Program-made: the position numbers and the translations under genes | In this document: in pieces, positions 1-6,712 of the stretch | Layout: each line of letters begins with the position of its first letter | Numbering within the stretch: position 1 is the stretch's first letter | Source of the DNA: an uncultured Spirochaetales bacterium | Lineage (GTDB): Bacteria > Spirochaetota > Spirochaetia > Sphaerochaetales > Sphaerochaetaceae | DNA: 8,983 bases | NCBI GenBank assembly: GCA_937902565.1 | Contig: CALFMX010000198.1 | Coordinates: forward strand, 1-8,983 | Reading direction: 5' to 3' | Notes under the pieces: model-generated | The model's input: only the letters and a program-made list of their open reading frames with translations | Told to the model about the DNA's origin: nothing | Databases searched by the model: none

Positions 1-1760
1 GTAAAAATGCTCTTCTCCAACGCCATCATTACTTCCCTCATCGCCGCTGTCTCCTTGCGTTCAAGCCAGGTGACGAGGCTCTGGGAGAAGTTGAAGAACT
101 GGGCACCATCGAGAAGGGGGTTTTCCAAGAGGTGCAGGGAAGCGCTCGCCTCCTTCCACTCCTCGAGCCAGGCGCTCCAGAGCGTGCGTGCCTCCTCTGC
201 ATCCACGGCCGCCTGCCCGATGCGCTCATTCTTGGCCCGCTGCTCCGTGAGGCGCCCGATCTCACCGCTGATGGTACCGAGCAGGCGTGCCACGCCCTCG
301 GCGCTCCAATCCCCGGATGGGTTGGACTCACCGAGGAGGGTGCGCACCTCCGCTATCTCGCGTCTGAGCTCATCGGAGAGTCGCCTCTCTTTCCCCCTTC
401 TCACATAGAGGGCGGCGATGGTGGCCAGGGCTGCCCCGATGAGGGCAGATGGCCGCCAGAAGAGGGCCAGGATTGCCGAGGTGGCAAAGAGGGCGACAGG
501 CAGCCACCACAGCCGGTGCTCCCCCGCACTGGAGGCTTCGTTGAGGCGTGCGGTGAGGGCGACCAACCGCTCTGCCCTGCCCCGCTGCCCCTCCATCTCC
601 TTGAGCCGCGCCTCGACGCTCCCATCGACAGCACCGAGGGCCCGGTGGATCTGGGCGGTGGTGGCGACCCTGATACGCAGCGGCTCACACTGCTGGGCAA
701 GCGAGGAGAGGGTCTGTACCATCGACTCAAGGGTTGCCCGGTCGGGGGCCTCCCCTACGAGCCAGGAGAGCTCACTCTGCCAGGAGGCGAGAGCTGCATC
801 CGCCTCCCGTCGCTTCCCCTCCGCCTCCTCGTGCGCCCGTTGGGCGTGCTGTACACGATCGATGCGGGTCTGGATCTCCTCGGTTACCTGTGCATTTTCA
901 AGGAACCGGGCAGGAAGCTGCTCGTTTTCCACAATCCTATGGGCTTCAGCGACCGCCTCACGTGCCTCTCTCTCTTCACTCACGGCCCTGTCGTAACGCC
1001 CCTGGCGTGTCTCCAGGTCGGTGGCAGTCGATGCACTGAAGGAGGCAAGGCGCTGGTCGAACCCATCGATCTGCTGCTTCAGGTCGGTTGCTTCATCACT
1101 CTTTGCGCGGTATGCAAGGGCACCCTTGAGCAGGAGCTCGCGGCTTCGCACTTCACTCTCTTCATCCAGGAGGGCGGTTATGGCGGCGATCTGGTCGAGC
1201 AGGTCGCTGTTCTTTGCAATCTCCCCCTTGATCCGCTCCACCTCCTCCAAGGCGAGGGCCTCCTCCTTGCTCTCGGTGATGTTGCTCGATGGGAATTTTG
1301 TTATGGCCTTGTTTTTGCTTCGCTCGCGGGCCGCCTCGAGGTTGATACCCCCCTGCATCTCGCTCTGTACCCGCTCGATGAAGAGCGGGTTGTCCCCGAT
1401 ATCACTGAGCAGCTCATGAAGGCCGAAAAAGTATGCGTCAGAGAGTTCATCCCCCCTGGCAGGAAGTGAGACCGGTTCCCCGGTCTGCGAGTTATGCTGG
1501 GTGAGATGGCCGTGTGCCAGGGAGAGTGCGTAGGTCTCATCCCCGCTCTTCACTGTCGCCTCTGCGTCGATGGCGCGCCCGCCATCGCTCTTTGAGAGGA
1601 GGGCGCGCATCGCCCGGATCAACGTACTCTTGCCGATGCCATTGGGCCCGTAGAGGATATTCAGCTGGGGAGAGAAGTCAGTAAGGGTACCGAAGGGAGG
1701 GGCCGGGAAGCCCGGGCTCCGCAAGAGGTCCATCCGTTCAAAGCGATAGCGCTTGCTCAT
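1..1760 (-). CDS. yhaN: YhaN/SbcC-like AAA ATPase with coiled coils and a central membrane hairpin (C-terminus cut off by window edge)
   Basis: I translated this frame by hand; it stays open for 586 codons from the ATG at 1760 to the left edge, so the C-terminal part (Walker B, signature motif) is missing. Residues 1-60 form an ABC/AAA N-lobe, with a Walker A loop GPNGIGKST at 38-46. Residues about 165-410 and 455-570 are charged, Glu/Arg/Ala-rich and look like coiled coil. Between them, two hydrophobic stretches (about 417-434 and 438-453) with a short WRPSA turn resemble a transmembrane hairpin. This layout fits the YhaN branch of SMC-like ATPases better than classical SbcC. The ATG overlaps the TGA of the upstream phosphoesterase by one base (TGATG), and AAGGAGGGG lies four bases upstream, so translation is probably coupled. 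Known of the family: partners of Mre11-like nucleases, thought to work in DNA end processing or repair. A membrane location is inferred. Confidence 0.88.
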   Translation of the reverse strand, partial: MSKRYRFERMDLLRSPGFPAPPFGTLTDFSPQLNILYGPNGIGKSTLIRAMRALLSKSDGGRAIDAEATVKSGDETYALSLAHGHLTQHNSQTGEPVSLPARGDELSDAYFFGLHELLSDIGDNPLFIERVQSEMQGGINLEAARERSKNKAITKFPSSNITESKEEALALEEVERIKGEIAKNSDLLDQIAAITALLDEESEVRSRELLLKGALAYRAKSDEATDLKQQIDGFDQRLASFSASTATDLETRQGRYDRAVSEEREAREAVAEAHRIVENEQLPARFLENAQVTEEIQTRIDRVQHAQRAHEEAEGKRREADAALASWQSELSWLVGEAPDRATLESMVQTLSSLAQQCEPLRIRVATTAQIHRALGAVDGSVEARLKEMEGQRGRAERLVALTARLNEASSAGEHRLWWLPVALFATSAILALFWRPSALIGAALATIAALYVRRGKERRLSDELRREIAEVRTLLGESNPSGDWSAEGVARLLGTISGEIGRLTEQRAKNERIGQAAVDAEEARTLWSAWLEEWKEASASLHLLENPLLDGAQFFNFSQSLVTWLERKETAAMREVMMALEKSIF

Positions 1761-2959
1761 CACACCCCTCCTTGCTTTTCAGAGGCCATCGCCTCCAGGA
1801 GGGAGAGACCCGCCCGCTTTGCCTCGCGAAGCGCCTCATCATCATCCAGACGGACCTCGCCGAGGCTGCTGTATGCTGAGACATTCATACTCTCACCCTC
1901 AAGGCGGCGATAGAGCTCCAAGAGCAGCGCGTCATCACCGAGGAGGCGGGCGAGCTGGGCATCGGCCCCACTGCCTGAAGCGAGGCTTGCAAGGTCGATG
2001 GCCGTCCCGGTTGCATCGATGTATCCAGGCAGGATAGTACAGGCAATGCCCTCCTTGGCTGGAAAGGAGACCTCCTCTCCCCCCGCTCCCATCACGGTAT
2101 CGAGGGAGAGGCCCACGGCAAGCGAGCCGGTGAAGCGGACGGTTACATAGAGGGTGCCGCTGAAGTCGAGGCCATCACTGTAGGCGCGCACCTCCCTGCG
2201 CAGGGCACTGCGCACATCCTCGACTTCCACGAGATCGGTGACGTCGCAGGCCACCTCTTCATACCGCAGGGGAGAGAGGGGGATGAAGAGCGGCTCCTTC
2301 CAGCGAATCGTTGACTCCGCCTCGATGAGCCACACCCCATGCGCTCCCCGTTCAGAGGAGTCGAGGGCAATCGGAGAGCCGCAGTAGAGGGCTGTATTCC
2401 CAGCCACCGGACCACCCTTGTGGATATGGCCGAGCACCCAGAAGGGGACGGCACTCTGTTCAAAGTCTCGCATCTGGGTCGGCGCATAGCGTGAAGCGGA
2501 GACGCCCACATCGGTATGGAGCACCCCGATCGAGAGCGAGGTGCCGACGATATCATCGGGAAACCTATCGAACGGGTTGCGGTCATGGTGGCTCTGCCCA
2601 AAGGACCACCCGATGAACCGCACCCCACGATAATCGATGGACTCCCACTTCCCACCGCTTCCGAGGACAGTAATCTCCTCCTCTTCGGCCACCAGACGGC
2701 CAAAGACCTCCCAGTCATGGTTGCCGGCCACGGCGATGGTACGGATATTGGCTCCGGCCAGGCGCTTGAGCCCATCGAGAAGGGGCGCGTAGACGGAGAG
2801 CCAGGCCCGCTCATGCTCGATGACATCACCGGCGAGCAGCAGCACGTCGACAGCCAGCTCAATGGCCGTGTCGACGACTCGTTGCCAACTCTCATGGCCA
2901 CTCTCTCCATGGCGTGGCCGTCTTCCGAGGTGGATATCACTGGCGGCAAGGATTCTCAT
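1760..2959 (-). CDS. yhaO: SbcD/Mre11-like metallophosphoesterase (YhaO-type DNA nuclease)
   Basis: This is a 399-residue calcineurin-like phosphoesterase; the family cleaves DNA using two metal ions together with an SbcC-like ATPase. The full metal-ligand series is visible: D8 and H10 (SDIHLG), D45 (AGDV), N80-H81-D82 (GNHD), H148 (LHTD), and H178/H180 (GHIH). Residues 1-215 form the catalytic domain. Residues 220-399 match the C-terminal capping and partner-binding region expected for YhaO/SbcD, though there I see only a plausible fold. I chose the ATG at 2959 because the protein then begins with the usual MRILAASDIHLG strand. An in-frame ATG at 2986 would add nine residues that do not fit the family and would include the likely promoter. 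The last base of the stop is the first base of the YhaN-like start, which supports a two-subunit complex. The chief alternative name is SbcD; the membrane-hairpin partner favours YhaO. Confidence 0.93.
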   Translation of the reverse strand: MRILAASDIHLGRRPRHGESGHESWQRVVDTAIELAVDVLLLAGDVIEHERAWLSVYAPLLDGLKRLAGANIRTIAVAGNHDWEVFGRLVAEEEEITVLGSGGKWESIDYRGVRFIGWSFGQSHHDRNPFDRFPDDIVGTSLSIGVLHTDVGVSASRYAPTQMRDFEQSAVPFWVLGHIHKGGPVAGNTALYCGSPIALDSSERGAHGVWLIEAESTIRWKEPLFIPLSPLRYEEVACDVTDLVEVEDVRSALRREVRAYSDGLDFSGTLYVTVRFTGSLAVGLSLDTVMGAGGEEVSFPAKEGIACTILPGYIDATGTAIDLASLASGSGADAQLARLLGDDALLLELYRRLEGESMNVSAYSSLGEVRLDDDEALREAKRAGLSLLEAMASEKQGGV

Positions 2960-2975
2960 AGAGAAGAGTATACCA
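2960..2975 (-). promoter_or_regulatory. Extended -10 promoter for the nuclease/ATPase pair, possibly giving leaderless mRNA
   Basis: Reading the minus strand, TGGTATACT (2975-2967) is a TGn extended -10 element with five of six bases matching TATAAT. No -35 hexamer is recognisable at the usual distance, where the sequence is C-rich. Standard spacing puts +1 at 2960 or 2959, which is at or one base before the ATG of the phosphoesterase. No Shine-Dalgarno sequence precedes that ATG, which agrees with a leaderless or nearly leaderless transcript. Confidence 0.5.
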
Positions 2976-3084
2976 CAAAGCGGCATGGTGGGGGACCTGG
3001 ATAGCAGGGATTCTCGCTCACTGGGCGATGGGCGTTTTTCAGCAGACCCTGCCCCATCTTCCCCTCCCTTCGGTCAGCGTACCC
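2976..3084. other. Short intergenic spacer with no gene
   Basis: Between the terminator of the exported-protein gene and the promoter of the nuclease pair I see no ribosome site followed by a convincing frame, no RNA gene and no repeat. The short frames here lack any protein-like pattern. Confidence 0.6.
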
Positions 3085-3121
3085 AAAAAAAAGCGGCCCT
3101 GGAGCTACCCAAGGCCACGCT
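3085..3121 (-). terminator. Rho-independent terminator of the exported-protein gene
   Basis: On the minus strand an 11-bp stem with one G-U pair is formed by 3121-3109 and 3102-3092. It has a two-base bulge at 3118-3117 and a six-base loop at 3108-3103. It runs directly into eight T residues (3092-3085). It lies 17 bases after the stop codon of the exported-protein gene. Its position means that gene is insulated from the nuclease pair downstream, which has its own promoter. Confidence 0.85.
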
Positions 3122-3137
3122 ATGCACGTGCTGTGCA

Positions 3138-3626
3138 TCAGATCTCAAAGACGTACATGCCCCCGATGGAGCCTGCAAGTCCTGGCACGACGGATCCTCC
3201 CCCAAAATAGAGCTCCGGCCCCGCCTTCGCGTAGAACTTCAGCGGAATCTTCTCCAGGGTGTAGGACCAGGTGATTGGAAACCCGATGCCAAAGGACGTT
3301 CCCGAGCTATAATAATCCTCTTTCCCGATGAATAGGTCGAACGCGCCACCTACACTCAGGTAGAGGTCAACGCCCAGGTTAGCGTTGACAAACGGCTTGG
3401 CCACATTGTAGCCACCTTCCACACGAAGCCAAAAGGCCTCATACATCATGTCGTACCCGAGGTCCAATCCTGCATACGCGGGGCCGAAGTTGTATTCGCC
3501 AATGGCTCCCACGTGAAGGGGCAATCCCAGGTCCAGGCCCACCCCTATCCCTTTGACCGGCTCTGCCGCCCCGACTGATACGATTGCAAGAATCAGGATA
3601 CCGAGCACCACCACACATCTCTTCAT
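3138..3626 (-). CDS. Small exported protein, probable outer-membrane beta-barrel-like, function unknown
   Basis: I do not recognise the family of this 162-residue protein. Residues 1-21 form a signal peptide: MKR, a long Val/Ile/Leu core, and a VGAA site before Glu22. The mature part alternates short polar and aromatic strands with glycine turns (for example LDLGLPLHVG, YAGLDLGYDM, LRVEGGYNV, ANLGVDLYLS, FYAKAGPELYF, GSIGGMYVFEI). This pattern is typical of a small eight-stranded outer-membrane barrel, but the sequence ends in FEI, not the usual terminal Phe or Trp, so the call is tentative. The mature protein has no cysteine, and the Cys4 in the signal is not part of a lipobox. AGGAGG (3638-3633) stands six bases before the ATG. 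The gene is alone between its own promoter and terminator. A small periplasmic or surface beta-sandwich is the main alternative. Confidence 0.8.
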   Translation of the reverse strand: MKRCVVVLGILILAIVSVGAAEPVKGIGVGLDLGLPLHVGAIGEYNFGPAYAGLDLGYDMMYEAFWLRVEGGYNVAKPFVNANLGVDLYLSVGGAFDLFIGKEDYYSSGTSFGIGFPITWSYTLEKIPLKFYAKAGPELYFGGGSVVPGLAGSIGGMYVFEI

Positions 3627-3664
3627 AGACTACCTCCTGACAGTTGTTGACGTTCACGGTAATG

Positions 3665-3677
3665 TGATGGTTCATCA
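3665..3677. repeat. Inverted repeat TGATG-gtt-CATCA over the -10/+1 region
   Basis: A perfect 5-bp inverted repeat with a three-base centre covers most of the -10 box and the predicted start of the exported-protein promoter. It could be a small operator or a hairpin at the 5' end of the mRNA. It is short enough to occur by chance, so only the symmetry is certain. Confidence 0.3.
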
Positions 3678-3702
3678 TCTCCCGTGGCCGGTGGGGTGTC
3701 AA
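3674..3702 (-). promoter_or_regulatory. Sigma-70-type promoter of the exported-protein gene
   Basis: A perfect -35 box TTGACA (3702-3697) is followed by a 17-base spacer and GATGAT (3679-3674), which keeps the key second A and last T of a -10 box. A run of seven T residues lies just upstream of the -35 and could act as an UP-like element. The predicted start, near 3667, would leave a leader of about 40 bases that contains the AGGAGG ribosome site. Confidence 0.55.
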
Positions 3703-3750
3703 CAAAAAAAGGGTGCACGCGGTTCTCTTTTGGTGGTTCCCACCGGCGTG
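3702..3750 (-). terminator. Hairpin plus T-tract upstream of the exported-protein promoter
   Basis: On the minus strand, GCGTG-type arms (3750-3746 and 3720-3716, extendable to 8 bp with one bulged base) enclose a smaller perfect hairpin GGTGG-gaa-CCACC (3744-3732). Seven T residues (3710-3704) follow after a five-base gap. The gap and mutually exclusive pairings make it a weak intrinsic terminator. It is placed where minus-strand read-through from the hydrogenase operon, antisense to the GNAT gene, would need to stop. Chance structure is the alternative. Confidence 0.3.
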
Positions 3751-3756
3751 TTTCCA

Positions 3757-3785
3757 TTGACAATCGCCCCTGCCACTGACAGGAT
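3757..3785 (+). promoter_or_regulatory. Candidate promoter of the GNAT-like gene
   Basis: A perfect TTGACA (3757-3762) is followed by a 17-base spacer and CAGGAT (3780-3785), which shares A2, A5 and T6 with the -10 consensus. The implied start near 3792 lies downstream of the GTG at 3789 and upstream of ATG 3810, so it supports the latter as translation start. The -10 is poor, so the gene may need an activator or be weakly expressed. Confidence 0.4.
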
Positions 3786-3809
3786 GGAGTGAAACCAGGG
3801 GGAATGGTC

Positions 3810-4931
3810 ATGACTACCATACGAACAGTAGAATCCAAGCGGGATTGGAGGCGGTTCCACGCCTTTGTCAATGATCTGTACAAGGATAATGCGTTCTTCG
3901 TGCCGGCCATACACATCGACGAAGGGTCCATGTTCAATCCCAAGAAGAACCCCGCCTACGAGCACTGTGAGACGACCGCCTTCCTCGCCTACCAGGATGG
4001 CACGATAGTCGGGCGCATTGCAGCGATCATCAACCATAAGCTCAACGACATGAAGGCGATGAAGGAGATGCGCTTCACCCGCTATGACGTCATCGATGAC
4101 ATAGAAGTCAGCCGCCTCCTCCTCGATGCAGTCATCGCGTGGGGACGGGAGCGGGGCATGGAGCGGATCATCGGTCCGATCGGCTTCTCCGATATGGACA
4201 AGCAGGGCCTCCTCGTCGAGGGCTTCGACCAGGTCTCGATGATCATCACCCTCTACAACCACCCCTACTACGCCGCCCACCTCGAGGCGTTGGGCTTTGT
4301 CAAGGATATCGACTGGGTCGAGTACAAGGTATTCGTCCCCAAGGAGATTGACAGCCGGGTCGAACGGATCGCCACCATCGCCCAAAAGCGCCATGGCTAC
4401 CGCCTCCTCTCCGTCAAGAACAAGAAAGAGATCATCCCCTACGCCAAGGAGATGTTCCATATGTACAACGAGTCCTTCAGCCACCTCTACGGCTTCTATC
4501 CTCTCACCGATAAGCAGATCGATGTCTCGATCCGTCAGTTCTTCAGCTTGGTGACCCTGGATTACCTCTACGTCATCGTCGACAAGGAGGATGCGGTCAT
4601 CGGGTTCGGCGTCATGTCCCCCTCCTTCTCCCCCGCGATCAAGGCATCGGGCGGTCGTCTCTTCCCCCGCGGCCTCATCGGCATCCTCAAGGCGTTCCGC
4701 CACCATGAGGTGCTGGATATGTACCTCATCGCCGTCAAGCCCGAGTACTTTGGCCGGGGGGTGGCGGCGGTCATCATGAACGAGGGGATCAAACGAGCCA
4801 TCGCAAACGGCGTCAAGTACGCCGAAACCGGCCCCGAGCTGGAGAACAATACCAACGTACAGACGCTCTGGGCGGGCTTCGAGACCGAACAGCACAAGAG
4901 ACGGCGCTGCTACGCCAAGTCGTTGATCTGA
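3810..4931 (+). CDS. Two-domain GNAT-like (acyl-CoA N-acyltransferase fold) protein
   Basis: This 373-residue protein resembles a widespread uncharacterised family of about 370 residues with two GNAT-like halves. The N-terminal half holds the family's NPKKNP.YEH element (43-54) after a YKDN..FVP segment, a VGRIAAIINH strand-loop, and the IGFSDMDKQGLLVEGFD block (124-140). The C-terminal half has YLIAVKPEYFGRGVAA (about 304-320), which looks like the acyl-CoA pyrophosphate-binding loop, then ENNTNVQTLW (345-354). No substrate can be named. A longer frame starts at GTG 3789, but AGGGGGA (3797-3803) lies six bases before ATG 3810, and the family starts there (MTTIR); ATG 3804 overlaps nothing useful. 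The last 22 bases overlap the end of the opposing hydrogenase gene. No terminator was found after its stop. Confidence 0.85.
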   Translation: MTTIRTVESKRDWRRFHAFVNDLYKDNAFFVPAIHIDEGSMFNPKKNPAYEHCETTAFLAYQDGTIVGRIAAIINHKLNDMKAMKEMRFTRYDVIDDIEVSRLLLDAVIAWGRERGMERIIGPIGFSDMDKQGLLVEGFDQVSMIITLYNHPYYAAHLEALGFVKDIDWVEYKVFVPKEIDSRVERIATIAQKRHGYRLLSVKNKKEIIPYAKEMFHMYNESFSHLYGFYPLTDKQIDVSIRQFFSLVTLDYLYVIVDKEDAVIGFGVMSPSFSPAIKASGGRLFPRGLIGILKAFRHHEVLDMYLIAVKPEYFGRGVAAVIMNEGIKRAIANGVKYAETGPELENNTNVQTLWAGFETEQHKRRRCYAKSLI

Positions 4932-6712
4932 CCGTACCGGTACGCGTCCCCCTTGGTATAGGAGGTGTGGAGCAGCGCGTGGCTGACAGGCGAGAGCGGG
5001 GCGGTGAGGAAGGTCTCGTAGAGCTCCGTGACCGAGGGGTTCTCGTGGCTCTTCCTGATCGGTTTATTACGGTCCTCCTCCCAGATCGAGGCGATGCGTT
5101 TGGCCCGGATCTCGGCTGTCGAGGGGATGGGCTGGCCTCCCCCTCCGATACAGCCGTCAGGGCAGGTCATCACCTCGATGAAGGTGTAGGGGCTCTTGCC
5201 CGCCTTAATCTGGTCGAGGAGGATGCGGGCGTTGCCCAGCGTATTGGCCACGGCAACACGCACCGTGCTCTCCCCGATCGTCAACGCCGCCTCCCGTATC
5301 CCCTTGCGTTCACGCAGGTCGCTGAACTCAACGTTCTCCAGCACAGTGCCGGTGAGCGCCTCGACAGCGGTACGAAGCGCAGCTTCCATCCCCCCGCCAC
5401 TGGTGGCGAAGATCACAGCCCCACCGGTTGATGAGCCGAGCGGGTCATCGAACTGGCTGCCCTCAAGCGTTGCAAAATCGAGGCCGATTCGAGCGAGCAT
5501 GCGGGCAAGCTCACGGGTGGTGAGCACCCAGTCCACATCGGCGAAGCGCTCGCCCTCTCCCAGGCCCATCCCCTCCTTCCACCACGTGTACGCCCCGTCC
5601 ATCTCGCTACGCCCTGCCTCATACTTCTTGGCCGTGCACGGCATGATGGAGACGACACGAATAGTACGGGGATCGATGCCGGCACGCTTGGCCCAGTAGG
5701 TCTTGGCCACCGCACCGAACATCTGCTGGGGACTCTTACACGAGGAGAGGTGGTCGACCTGGTCGGGGTAGAAGGTCTCGATGAACTTGATCCACCCCGG
5801 ACTGCAGCTGGTGATCATCGGCAGCGGTGCATTGTTCGTCAGGCGGTGGATGAGCTCATGGGCCTCCTCCATGATCGTCAGGTCAGCGGTAAACTGGGTG
5901 TCGAAGACCCGGTCGAAGCCCAAGCGCCTGAGGGCGCTGACCATCTGTTCGGTCACCAGCGCCCCCTCTCCAAGGCCCATCGCCTCACCGAGGCCCACCC
6001 TGATCGCCGGGGCGGTCTGCACCAGCACGGTCAGGGATGGATCGGCGAGGGCGGCGAAGACCTCATCCTCGCAGCTTTTCTCGACGATGGCACCGGTGGG
6101 GCAGACGAGGGCACACTGGCCGCAGTTGGTACACGGTGAGGCAGCCAGCCCTCCATCGTTGAAGGTACCCACCTTGGTGTTCAGGCCCCGACCGATCATG
6201 GCGATGGCACTGACGGTCTGTACCGATTCACACACCTCGACACAGCGATTGCAGAGGATGCAGGCGTTGGGATCGCGGATGAGCGAGGGAGAGGAGCGGT
6301 CAACCTCCTCACATTGTGCCCGGGTCCGGGGAAAGCGGCTCTCACGAACCCCGAGCCTGTGGGCCAGGCTCTGCAACTCACAGCTGAGGTTTCGCTCACA
6401 ACTGGTGCAGAGGAGCGGATGGTTGGCCAAGAGCAGCTCCATATTGACCCTGCGTGCGTGGAGGACGCGCGGGGTATGGGTGTTGACCACCATCGCCTCG
6501 GTGACGGTATGCATACAGGAACGCACCAGGCGCCGGGAGTTCTCGACCTCCACCACACACACGCCACACGACCCATAGGAGGAGATGTCGGCCAGGTAGC
6601 AGAGGGTGGGGACTGTTATGCCCACACGCTTGCACGCATCGAGGATCTTCGTTCCCCGCGGGACTTCCACCATCTGGCCGTCAATTGTCATGTTGATCAT
6701 CTTCTCATCCAT
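4910..6712 (-). CDS. hydA: [FeFe] hydrogenase catalytic subunit HydA, multi-cluster soluble type
   Basis: This 600-residue protein interconverts H2 with protons and electrons in the cytoplasm; there is no signal peptide. In order: a [2Fe-2S] domain (C38, C49, C52, C66); a His-ligated [4Fe-4S] site (H98, C102, C105, C111); a 2[4Fe-4S] ferredoxin (C151, C154, C157, C161 and C194, C197, C200, C204); then the H-cluster domain with L1 TSCSPGW (301-307), L2 MPCTAKKYE (357-365) and L3 EVMTCPDGCIGGGG (513-526). The small-subunit-like C-terminus follows (IRKSHENPS at 552-560, LLHTSYTKGD at 580-589). The segment between L2 and DVDWVLTTRE is about a dozen residues longer than in the homologues I remember. 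L1 has Ser where many enzymes have a second Cys. The ATG has GGAGGTGAG just upstream and overlaps the fusion gene by 8 bases, so the two products are probably made together and form a complex. No maturase genes are in view. Confidence 0.97.
   Translation of the reverse strand: MDEKMINMTIDGQMVEVPRGTKILDACKRVGITVPTLCYLADISSYGSCGVCVVEVENSRRLVRSCMHTVTEAMVVNTHTPRVLHARRVNMELLLANHPLLCTSCERNLSCELQSLAHRLGVRESRFPRTRAQCEEVDRSSPSLIRDPNACILCNRCVEVCESVQTVSAIAMIGRGLNTKVGTFNDGGLAASPCTNCGQCALVCPTGAIVEKSCEDEVFAALADPSLTVLVQTAPAIRVGLGEAMGLGEGALVTEQMVSALRRLGFDRVFDTQFTADLTIMEEAHELIHRLTNNAPLPMITSCSPGWIKFIETFYPDQVDHLSSCKSPQQMFGAVAKTYWAKRAGIDPRTIRVVSIMPCTAKKYEAGRSEMDGAYTWWKEGMGLGEGERFADVDWVLTTRELARMLARIGLDFATLEGSQFDDPLGSSTGGAVIFATSGGGMEAALRTAVEALTGTVLENVEFSDLRERKGIREAALTIGESTVRVAVANTLGNARILLDQIKAGKSPYTFIEVMTCPDGCIGGGGQPIPSTAEIRAKRIASIWEEDRNKPIRKSHENPSVTELYETFLTAPLSPVSHALLHTSYTKGDAYRYGQINDLA

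Noticed and set aside
132..1469. 445-codon open frame on the plus strand
   Set aside because: It is antisense to the YhaN-like gene, whose translation shows Walker A, coiled coils and membrane segments; this frame has no recognisable domain.
2960..2986. Nine-residue N-terminal extension of the phosphoesterase from ATG 2986
   Set aside because: It places the likely -10 box inside the gene, has no ribosome site, and the family begins at MRILAASDIHLG.
3789..3809. GTG start at 3789 for the GNAT protein
   Set aside because: No ribosome site precedes it, the predicted transcript starts after it, and the seven extra residues do not fit the family.
3699..4895. 398-codon open frame on the minus strand, covering the GNAT gene
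   Set aside because: Asp/Glu/Val-rich shadow of the GNAT codons with no domain pattern. The opposite strand encodes a recognisable family.
4933..4944. Palindrome CGTACCGGTACG as a bidirectional terminator or operator
   Set aside because: It lies inside hydA codons (Tyr-Arg-Tyr), has no loop suited to a hairpin and no T-run on either side.
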